Source: Chlorella sorokiniana (lineage: Eukaryota; Chlorophyta; Trebouxiophyceae; Chlorellales; Chlorellaceae). From it: 64,000 nucleotides of DNA. Under the pieces are notes generated by a model. It was not told the DNA's origin and searched no databases. It saw only the letters and a program-made list of their open reading frames with translations. The stretch spans positions 1,984,001 to 2,048,000 of the forward strand of contig CP084615.1 of NCBI GenBank assembly GCA_025917655.1, read 5' to 3'. The position numbers and the translations under genes are program-made. Shown piece by piece: positions 10,850-20,400 of the stretch (the first letter of the stretch is position 1; every line of letters begins with the position of its first letter).

Positions 10850-11753
10850 TGGTTATGCTGCCTGCATTGCCAGGCAGTGCAGCAGGAAGCATTACAGTTT
10901 ACTTTAGCATTGGTGGCACTAAGCTTTTCACGCTTGACTGATGGCCTTGGACAAGATCCCCACTAGCCAGGCAACCTTGACATACTCACCTGCTTATTCG
11001 CTATGAGCACGGTCCAAGGGAAAACAGAGCTGTGAAGTTCTGAAATAGTGCCACGGGCATTTCAAGGTTGCAGCCCTTCCCAGCTACTGCCGCCACACTT
11101 TCCAACAGTGGTCACTATACAACTGCAACTGCTGTCAAACACAAGTTACATCATATTGATTTGAATCCAATTTTGCTTGTAACACTGACAAAATAAGGTT
11201 ATCAGCAGGCAGGCAGGCAGGTGGTTTGGCAAGGGCACTGGCGGGGGGTTGATTGCGGAGGTGACCAGAGAAGGTGACACTCGAGACCAATCAAAGTGGT
11301 CGCGCCTGAAACGACGCGCAAGGCTTGAATGAAAGCGGGCACTCAAGAAGCATGGATGGATGTTTCAAAAAAGCAAAAAAGGCACTGGAAGTCAAAACTG
11401 GTGGGGCAGAGCCAGATCACTGAGCTGCCAACGGTATAGTGTTCCCAGGAAGTAGTGGGCTGAGAACATGACACAATTGCGGATGCAAACACATTGCTCA
11501 GCTGTGCTTGTATAAAAGAAGTTGGCAGCCAGATGGCAGCGGCAGGTGGCAATTGTGGCAGGGAAGGGCTGCATCAGTCGTTAAGTGGCTTGTGTTTGCG
11601 CAGCTGATGTTTTAGGGGTTGCTGGCGGGCATGCTTGTGTGACGCTGCCGAGCAGCGGATCATTAACCCCGTGTTGCTGGACGGGATCATGGCTGGGTGG
11701 CCGTGTTCAGCTGCTCTCCACAAGTGGACGGGATCATGGCTGGGTGGCCGTGT
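10850..11753. other. gene-free stretch with a tandem repeat at its right end
   Basis: It holds the 5' flank of small gene 1 and the 3' flank of small gene 2. The only structure seen is a 47-bp tandem repeat beginning at 11678. No coding exon is supported. Confidence 0.45.
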
Positions 11754-11771
11754 TCAGCTGCTCTCCACAAG
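11678..11771. repeat. two-copy 47-bp tandem repeat across a stop codon
   Basis: The unit at 11678-11724 is repeated exactly at 11725-11771. The minus-strand small gene 2 ends inside the right unit (stop at 11754-11756), so the duplication copied the end of its reading frame into the 3' UTR. Confidence 0.9.
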
Positions 11772-12364
11772 ATTAAAAGCGGACAATGTGGCTTGCTGCT
11801 GCTCCGCCAGGGTCTCTGCCACTGTGGCTGCCACGGCTGCCGCCTCCGCAACCAACTCCGCGCTCGACTGGCGCAGCAAGGTGAAGGCTGTTGTGAGGGC
11901 AGACCTTGGGGTGTTGGTGGGTGTGCTGCCAGGGTTGACAGGCTGGACCTCGACCTCGATATCAGGCATGGCCAAGCTGGCCGCTGTGAGTGCGGCGTCA
12001 CAGGTAACGGCGAGGGCTGCCTGGCTGGCAGCGCTGGCTGCTGTTGTGAGGATGCTGGCCACCACAGGAGCGGTGAGCAGGGCAGCGGCTCCGGCAGCCA
12101 CCCTGGTAGCGGCGACAGCTTCTGCCTGGCTAACAGCCGCGGCGGGATCCTCGGTCGCTGCGAAGGAGAACATTGACGAAGTGAGAAGGGAGAGGAGCCA
12201 GGAGTGTTGGCTGCCAGCGGCTGCAAGCACCGAAAAGACACCAGGCGGCACACATGCGCAGGCCCTTATTCACCTGCACACTGCTCTCGTAGCAGCTCTA
12301 GGCCACGCTTGATGACATTGGCAGCCGCGGCGTGAACCTCCAGCAGGTTGGTGCTTGAAGCCAT
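11754..12364 (-). CDS. Ala-rich helical protein, local family member 2
   Basis: Exons 12364-12274 and 12157-11754 encode 164 residues. Exon 1 is MASSTNLLEVHAAAANVIKR followed by GLELLREQCA. Its helix matches the neighbouring small genes ([AN][AN]V[IL]xRG[LV]ELL), and it also ends in a phase 1 GT donor. Exon 2 is very rich in Ala, Val and Thr, with predicted long helices around LLRQSSAELVAEAAAVAATV and LAEQQQATLSAFNLVESS. There is no signal peptide. The composition recalls phasin-like or apolipoprotein-like amphipathic proteins, but nothing specific supports that. The function is unknown. Confidence 0.6.
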
Positions 12365-13528
12365 GTTGTGATATGTTGAAGGGCTGGCAAGACGGGGAAA
12401 GGGAAGGATAAGTCGCGAATGGATAACCAAGAGAGATACAGGCAGGGCCTTAGGCCCTTTTTATTGAAGACAAGCTTTTCGAAGCTGTCTGACTGGATCC
12501 TACGGAGGTAGCTGTCGGTGTATGCGCCCTCCCCGACATTCAAGCTGCAGGAAACATTGCCCGACTGTGCCATCGATGGCCGTCTTAAAGTGTTTTACGC
12601 ACATGCATGGCCTTCCAGTGATTTGTTCGTGGGCATGTTTGTGCATGTGTGAGCAGCTCAGAGAAGCGGCGCGAAGAAGCCGAGTGCTGGTACTGAGGAA
12701 GCAGCTTGGCCAGATGGCAGCAGCCACTGCTTCATTGCAGTTTGTACCCGCAGCGCTTGGCTACTCTGCGTGCTTTACAGAGAAGGACAGGAGGTCTGCA
12801 ATTGCCAGCATACACATCCCTCAGATATCACTTGCGCAGAAAGTGGCGCAAAAAACACTGAGACTGCGTGGGCGGGAGAGGGTTGGCGATGAGAGGATAA
12901 TGTTGGCTGAATCAGGGATCAGCAGAACCAGGCTGCACCATACAGTTGCGCTCTGCTTGTGGTGGCAACTCACCAAAAAAGGGGCGCGTGCGTGGCGGCT
13001 GAAAAAAAAAACGGCGCGGATGGCATAGTACGCGCACAATGGCAAGCAAGCTGGAAGCACAATCATGGAACCAAATGGGGGCAAGCGGGCTGACTGCCCC
13101 AGCTCAAGAAAGGTTGTGAGCAGGCGGTATATGGCGTAGCGGGGGCATGAAGGGTTTGCACGAAAGCTCGTGCATGAAGACTGACGACAGGCCAGTTGAA
13201 GTGGGCTGATCAGTAGGCATGGCAAAAGGAAGAGTGCATGGCACCAGTTCCCGCACTGACATGCAGCAAGATGGGCAGCATGCGGGCTGGGCAAGAACAG
13301 AGGCCTCATGGGTGGCCAGGTGCCCGCTGAGGGGCTAGCAGTGTTCTCATTCTTTGCGTATGTGGGGAGGGCCTAGCTGTGCAAGTATTCAGTGCGTCAT
13401 GTGTTGGTTGTGGGCGTTCTCTCTTGATTAGGGGTGCTGACGTCTGATCTGCCTTCGACGCGACAACTGGTCTGGCTACTTGCTGCTGTGACGGGCTGCC
13501 GATGAGGGCATCCGGCATGAGGGCGACG
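12365..13528. other. gene-free stretch between small genes 2 and 3
   Basis: It holds the promoter of small gene 2 and the 3' flank of small gene 3. Notable only for a short perfect hairpin at 12444-12458 followed by T residues. No fourth copy of the small-gene exon was found. Scattered ORFs lack support. Confidence 0.4.
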
Positions 13529-14081
13529 TCAGCTGTAGGCTGCGGCTCCAGAGCCTGCTGCTAGTCCCGCTCTGCGCAGGGCGTCGGTGAGCGCAGAGCG
13601 TGGCGTGACGGCAGCGTGCATTGCTGATGACGATGAGGGTGAGGAGGGCGGAGTGCGTGGCGGGGTGGCCTCGCTGCGCAGCGTCACTAGGCCCTCGGTA
13701 AGCAGGGCATGCGACAGTGCGCTGCGGGGGGACAGTGGGCGGACACCGTCGGCGCCGTGCAGAGCGCCAGGCATGGCTGCGCCAGGCGCGGCAGCTCCAC
13801 TGTGGCCTGAAGCAGGGAGTGGCGGGCGACTCGGAACCGTCAGCAAGGGTTACGACACCGATGCATGCACAGGCAGCGGCTGGGGGTTCGGCGCGTGGTG
13901 GCCTCGCAAAACGCATTGTATCGGCAGGCGCGGCGGCAACCTGCAGGCATAGCCAGCCCCGATACTCGCCTGCAGATGCTGAGAGCAGTTCAACTCCACG
14001 TTGAAGCACCGCGTTCGCTCTGCATGCGAGTTCCTGAAGCTCTGCCAGACTTTGGGTGGGTGGTCTCGGCGCAACTTCCAT
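13529..14081 (-). CDS. small helical protein, local family member 3
   Basis: Exons 14081-13970 and 13806-13529 encode about 129 residues. Exon 1 carries LAELQELACRANAVLQRGVE, close to small genes 1 and 2, and again ends in phase 1. The donor appears to be GC (CTGCAG then GCGAGT) because no nearby GT keeps the frame. Exon 2 is Pro/Ser-rich and contains an internal repeat, SPRSALSHALLTEGL and TPRSALTDALRRAGL, separated by a Ser/Pro linker. There is no signal peptide or membrane segment. No known family was recognised. The repeated SPR/TPR sites could be phosphorylated, which is inference only. Confidence 0.6.
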
Positions 14082-14515
14082 AGACTAGCGATCAGAGGGC
14101 ACTATGAAGGCAAATTGGTGCGAATGACAGATACAGGGAGGTTTCGCGTGAGCCTTTTGCTACCACTCAGCCGCCACAGGGGATGAACTTTCAGTGCAGC
14201 ATCCTCCGCCCCTCGATCAAACGGACGTCGCAGAAGGCGATCGAAGCCAAGGATCAAGAGGAAAGAGGGTCAGCGAAGCTTACTGAGCTCAATCTCAGCA
14301 CCAGAACATGCGCCTTGCCAGGCGCCGGCGCTAAAGGCGGCCGCAAGCCTACGCACGGACCTTTCAAATTGTTGAAAAACTTCAAAATTACAACTTCTGA
14401 GAATTTTTCAGGACAATCCATCAACACAACATTCATTGAAAAAGAAAATTCGATGGGCGACAATGGGGGTCCGGCTCCATTTCAGGAACGGAGGTGCCCC
14501 ACGCTGTGGCTGCAG
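14082..14515. other. gene-free stretch, small gene 3 upstream region
   Basis: It holds the upstream flank of small gene 3 and the 3' flank of the hydrolase gene. An AT-richer patch at about 14363-14455 may be part of a promoter. No gene is seen. Confidence 0.45.
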
Positions 14516-16966
14516 TCAGGCAGCGGCGGATCCATCCAGCTTGCCCACCCAGCGCAGCAGCTCCTTGTTCACGGCCTCCGGGTCGTCGTCGTGTGGGCAG
14601 TGACCACTGCACAGGCGCGGCACGCAGTTGCGACGTCAGAGCAGCGAGCAGCCGGCACAGCATCCCTCTGCCCGCAACGGACGGACGCCAGGTCAGCAAG
14701 GCACCGCGACGACACGTGCCCTCACCACAACAAATCGGTGCGCTCGGCCGCCGGGTAGTACTGCTGAATCATCGTGGCACGGGCAGGCACGCACCAAGGA
14801 TCCTGCGGCAGCGGCAGCGAAACACAGGGGCAGAGTCTGGAGCTGCAAGGCCGCGTGCCTGGGTTGAAGGCCGTCCAGCCGACCCCCATGCCCCTGACAG
14901 CGGGCAGCGCAAAATGCTTTCCTCCCTTCCCACAGCCCTACCTGGGCCTGGCATGCACGCGTGCGCCCTGCCCCGCCCCGCCCCGCACCCCACACCCCCG
15001 GGCTCTGGGCGCCCACACCTTGGAGCCCCACAGCAGGAACAGGGGCGTGCCCTGCAGGCGGTCCAGCAGGCGGTTCATGGCCTCCCCCGCGCGGTGATGA
15101 TGCGGTAGAAGACCTCGGGTGCGTTGGCGTCCTGGGCGGGCAGCGAGATGGAGCGCACGAGGTCGTCGTCAATGTTGCGGGGGAGGAGTAGACCTGGCGC
15201 GGAGGGGAAGGAAGGGGGAGGGAGCGGGGCGGTCACAGCAGTACGCCAGCGCCAATTGACAGCCAGCATCAGCAGCGAGCACGATGCCGGACGCAGTGAC
15301 CTGAGTGCACGCCGGGCACCCACAGCCAGGGGTGGCGTGTGCCTAGTAACCAGCAGGCCGGCTGTTCCATTGCTGCTGGAAATTGGGGAGGCTGCCGTGC
15401 CGCAGCCGCACCAAGGGTGCATCCCGACACACTGAACACGATAATTGTTTCAAGGATTCACCCCAGCCTTGTAGCAGCGCACCTGATTCAGGACCTGCCG
15501 GATGCGGGCGGGCTGCTTGGTGAAGACAAAGGAGGCGAACACGGCTGTGCGTTTCAAAGAGGTGCTGACTGCGGAGTGGGGGCACAGAGGGAAAGGGAAA
15601 GGGTGCAGGGTCAGCAACACAGCACCCCAAAAGCTCCTTGCAGGGTTGGCAGTGCAATTGGCAAGAGCTGCATCGCTGTACATCCTTTGCGCTGGCATGC
15701 AGAGGTTGTCCTGTAACAGCGGAATGCACCTACCCTGGTTTACCAGACGTGCCCACAGGCTTGGCGCCTCTGCGTCCTGGGCCGCAGCTGCGGCTGCGGC
15801 TGCCGCGTCACTTGCTTCCTCAAACCGGCCCGCGGCGTTGAGCAGCACGATGCCCCTGCAGGCAGCAGCCGCGTTACGCTGGGTGGCTCGCCGCGCCCGG
15901 CTGCTGGGCTGGGTGGGTGCACAGGGAGCGCTCGCGTCCAGCATGGAGCGCAGAGCACGCCGGTTGGCAGCGCACCTGGCCAGCTCTGGGTGCCGCGCCG
16001 CCGTCGCCAGCGCGTTGTAGCCGCCCAGCGAGTTGCCCACCAGCACCGCTGGCTCACCCCCACTACCTCCCGGATAAAGTCTGTATGGGGTGGGGGGAAA
16101 GGGAGGGTGCGGGAGACGTGGGGCAGGGAACTGGGTGCCTGGAGGCACGTGGTGCGGCGCACAGGTGATGTTAGAGTGGTCCATCGTTAGGCAGCAGCGA
16201 TGGAGAGCAGAGAGGACCGGCCCCGCCCTGCCCACCCGCAATCTGGTCGCTCCACAGGCTGTACCCGTCGTACTGCACCACCGGCTTCTCGCTCCACCCG
16301 AAGCCCAGGCAGTCCAGCGCGTACACGCGGCAGCTCTTGGCCAGCTCCGGCACGTTGTAGCGCCAGTGGTAGACCGAGGCGCCAAAGCCGTGCACCAGCA
16401 GCACCACCGGCCCGCTGCTCCCCGCCGCCAGCCAGTTCACGCGGTGGCCCCGCCACTGCCAGCTGTTCCAGCCTGCGAGGAGCGTTTGGCATGCCGTGTT
16501 GGACGTACGAGGCTGGCCAGCATGCCACTTCGGGCACGCAGGCACGCCTCATGCAGGGACGCCTCACTGCATCCATGGCTTTGTGTGCGCATCGCCACCA
16601 CGCACCTTCAGGCTGCAGCGCGAGCCGCTGCACCCCATTTGAATCCGTCTCCATGCGCAGTTCACGCAGCTCCACAGCGCCCGAGGGGATGGCTGCTGTG
16701 TCTATGCTCTCGACCGCCGCGACCGTGCCCCCAGCTGACAAGGGCGGCAGCAACGCAGCCGCCGCCGCCGAGCTGCCCAGCAGCTCACGCCGGCTCAGTG
16801 CAGAGGCAGTGTGCTGCCTGCATGCCATGCCGCGCTGCAAACGAGTGGCTGCCAGCGATGTGCGGGCGTGGGCTGCACCGCTCCTGCCGCTGCCCGGCCG
16901 CGCAGCTGCCGCTGCACTAGGGCGCGCGCTTCTTGCGCCACAAATTGATGCACAAAAAGCAGTCAT
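14516..16966 (-). CDS. alpha/beta hydrolase, chlorophyll dephytylase/pheophytinase-like, Tat-type leader
   Basis: A plastid leader is followed by a twin-Arg signal (SRRELLGSSAAAAALLPP), which suggests passage into the thylakoid lumen. The hydrolase core begins WQWRGHRVNWLAAG and has VLLVHGFGASVYHWRYNVPE (oxyanion region) and YALDCLGFGWSEKP. The nucleophile elbow is VGNSLGGYNALA. The acid residue sits in LFLLWGSK-DPW, joined across an intron, and the His in GHCPHDDDPEAVN, so a full Ser-Asp-His triad is present. The order and the GHCPHDD motif match plastid hydrolases of the PPH/CLD1 group, which remove phytol from chlorophyll or pheophytin. The start is the ATG at 16966 and the stop TGA at 14516-14518. 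An Ala-rich insertion lies after the elbow (about 15840-15780). The substrate is not provable from sequence. It is transcribed divergently from VPS39. Confidence 0.75.
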
Positions 16967-17404
16967 GTGAGTTTTGTTCTGTTGCGACTTGCAAAACAAG
17001 GCTGAGGGGGGCTTTAAGCCACAAGAGTATGAGCCTGGGCGAGAGAGCTGATAGCCGGGGAGGCCGCAAACCTTCCCGAGCTATGGTTTCTAAACCGTAA
17101 AGTTTCTGTGATGGCAAGCAGCAACAGGAAATGACAAAAGAGCAGGCAGGGCGCATAATGCAATAAGCCTGTTTCTTCCGCCTGTTTCGGCATTGCCAGG
17201 CGGTTTGCGTGTTTTTGAATGCTTTCAATTGCTTTCAACGACAGCTACCTCCTGTTTTCCTGCAGTCAAGAGCTTCCCTGTGTTCAGTAGCACTTGCTGA
17301 TCTTCCGGGTGCACTGACACCGTGTTTTAACAGCCGTAGTTAGGACATGATACTAATCTGACATCCATTGTATCTGTTTGAACAGCCCGGACTGTGGCGG
17401 CAGC
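16967..17404. promoter_or_regulatory. divergent intergenic region between hydrolase and VPS39
   Basis: The start codons face away from each other across about 440 nt, so the stretch must carry both promoters. It is less GC-rich than its surroundings. No element was recognised by eye. Confidence 0.45.
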
Positions 17405-20400
17405 ATGGAGAAGGCGGGCAAGGGGGCGGCCTGCGGCGGCGGCAGCAGCGGCGCCATAGCAGCAGACAGCGGCAAGCACATTGAAGCCTTCTCGCTGGAG
17501 CAGGTCCTGGAGGAGAAGAAGGTGGTCTGTTTGGAGACATGGGGCCAGTACATCCTTGTGGGGCTCTCAGGTCAGCATTATTGTCATGGAAACAAAAACA
17601 GGCATGAAGCATTCTGCCTGGGAGTGGGCCCTGTCAGCAGGGCCCTGGTTTGCTTGGAGAGCCAGGTGGGGTTGCTCCAGCATCGCCTGCAGATACCACT
17701 CCCCCGGTTGCCACCCTGCGCCCTGCAGACGGCACACTGCTCCTGGCATCGCAGCGCTCCCTCCCAGCCGCTGACAGCAGGGATGGCGCGGCGCAGCAGC
17801 CCGAGCCGCGATGGACGGTGGTGCAGTCGCTGCGCGGCTTCGCCACGGGGCAGGTCAAGCAGCTGCAGGTGGCGCAGGAGCGCTCCATGCTGCTTTGCCT
17901 GGCAGGTGTGCTGTGCACGGCTTGGCGGGGGTTGGGAGCGCGGTTGGCGCAGCAAGCTGCACGTCGCCTCTTGCTCGCTTGCGGCTGCTGGGCCATGCCT
18001 TACATGCTAGGCACGCTGCCAGGCTTGGTAGCCATGGCTTGTATCGTGATAAGCTTCCCTCCTGGCTTCCCTTGGTGTGCGCCTTCAGACGACGGCGTCA
18101 ACGCCTTTGTCCTGCCGGGCCTGAGGCTCAAGGGCCAGGCGGGACGCACGCGCGGCGCCTCCCTCTTCGCGTGGCACAGCGGCGGCGATGTGCTTGCGGT
18201 GGCCAGCAAGCGCAGGTGGGCTCCCGGTGCAGCCTGGCAGCGGGCCCAGCGTGCGCACAGCGCTTCCTGGCGTTCGGGGTCTCACAGTGCCCCTCCCTGC
18301 CCTCTGCCATGCCGCCCCTTGGAGCCTCGCCTTGCCCGTCTCCCTCGTCTTTCATGCCGGCCCTTGGCTCCCCCTTTCCTCGCTGACACGCTGTGCAGGC
18401 TGGCCCTGTTCAAGTACGACGGTCTGGAGTTTGTGTTCCAGCGGGAGGCAGCCCTGCCCGACACCCCCGTTGCCATGCGCATCGCTGGCGGCACCGCCCT
18501 CTACGCCGGCCTGGCGCGCAGGTGGGGCGTGGGGCGCAGGACGGCACAGCTGGGTACCCCCGCTGCCTCTGTGTGCAGGGCGGAGGGGAGCTGGTGGCCC
18601 ACCCAGCCCTTGCCTGTGTGCATAGATGCTCTGTGGCACCTCGCTCAATGCAAGACGGCTGCCGGCAGGTGCCAGGGGGCCACCGCGGCCACCGCGGCCA
18701 CTGCACCAGCTCCCTCTTCTGCGCCTCCCTGCTGCCTGCAGGGAGTACGTGGCGGTGGATTTGGCAACCGGGGCGGTCACGCAGCTGTTTGCCACAGGCG
18801 GCCCCGCCGCCGCCCTTGCCTTTGTGTCCAACACAGGTGGGCCTGCGTACAGGGCTTTTCTGGGCAGCGCTTGCACGCTGCGCCGGCTCAACCGTGCCGC
18901 CGGTACACCAGCTAGCCTGGGTTTGGTGATCGCTGCTGCTGGGCTCCAAAAGCTCTTGTTCAGCCCCACGCTCCCTCCTCTGGCCCCGCTTGCTGTCGTT
19001 GGACCCCGTGCAGAGGTGCTGCTGGCCCGGGACAGCAGCGGGGTGCTGTTCGGCCCCGACGGCCGCCCCTCCAAGGCCAACCGCGGAGCAGAGGGCGCTG
19101 TGTCGTGGTCGGCGCCGCCCGCCCTGCTAGGCATCAGCGGGCCGTATGCCGTCGCGCTGACCGAGGCGGGGGCCGAAGCGCGCCTGCTGCGCCCGCTGAA
19201 TGCGGGCGACCCCTGGCAGCAGCTGGCGCTGGTGCTGCCCGACGCTGCGACGGCGGCCGTGGTGGCTCCCACCTCGGCCCCGGACGGCTCGCTGTTTGTG
19301 GCGAGCAGGGCCACTGGCTCCATCACCCAGGCAGGCAGCCGGCCCCGCTTCTCCAACACGTGCGCAGCTTGGTGGCAGCAGGCCTTCACCACACCCTGCT
19401 CCCCTCCCCGCCCCCGCAGCTGCGCCCGTCAGCTTTGCGGCGCAGGCGCGCCAGATGCTGCTCCTGGGGGAGCACGAGGAGGCGCTGGCGCTGGCGGCGC
19501 TGCTGCCGCCCAGCCAGGCGCAGCAGCGGCGGGAGCTGGAGGATGCGGTGCACCTCTCCTTTGGGCGCCAGCTGTTCAGGGAGGGGGCGTACGAGGAAGC
19601 GCTGGCCCACCTGGGCATGAGCGGCCTGGCCGGCCCCCTCCAGCTGCTGCGCCTCTTCCCCTCGCTTGCGCCCCCAACCTGCTGGCAGCGGCGGCGGCGG
19701 AGCAGGCAGAGGGGACAGAGCGGGGCGGCGGCGAGGCGTCGGCGCAGCCGCCTGCGTCGGAGGACGAGGAGGAAAGCGTGGCCGAGCCGCAGGGCGCTGC
19801 CTTCCAGGCAGCAGTGCAGGTGCTGCTGCCCTACCTGCTCAGCCAGCGCAGCCGGCTGGCAGCGGCAGCCAGCCCGGCCAAGGGCGGCGGCGGGCCCCCA
19901 GACGGCGGCGCAGCCGCCGATGAGCGGGCAGCGAGCGGGGCGCTGCCCCCGCTGGAGCCCGAGCTGGATCCCAGCCCGTCGGAGAGGGCCGCTGGTGCAG
20001 CGGCGGCTGGAGGGCAGCGCGGCGGCGGCCCTGCTGGACACCGCGCTGCTGCTGGCGCTGCTGGCGCTGCCCGACAGCGGCGCGCTGCTGCGGTGGGCGC
20101 CGCTCGCCGCACATGCTGTGCAGCCTGCGCGAGTGTGGCCAGCAGCCTTTGCTCCCCCTCCTTCGCCAAGTGTCAAAATGCTGCCGCCCGCCGCCGCCCG
20201 CCCCCTCCCCCGCAGGTTTGCGCAAAGGGCCAACTGTGTGGATCTGGAGGCGGGCGAGGCAGCGCTGCGGCGGGCGGGGCGGTACTCCGAGCTGGTGGCG
20301 CTGTACCAGGTACCGCCTCATGCAGCCGGTCCCGCAAAAATGCGTGCCCTGGCTGTCTGGCGCGCGCCAGTCAGATGTGTAGCTTGCATCACTCGCCCTG

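Noticed and set aside
12444-12463. Perfect 7-bp hairpin followed by T residues, like a bacterial terminator
   Set aside because: The window is eukaryotic nuclear DNA with spliced genes, the loop is a single base, and no gene ends just before it.
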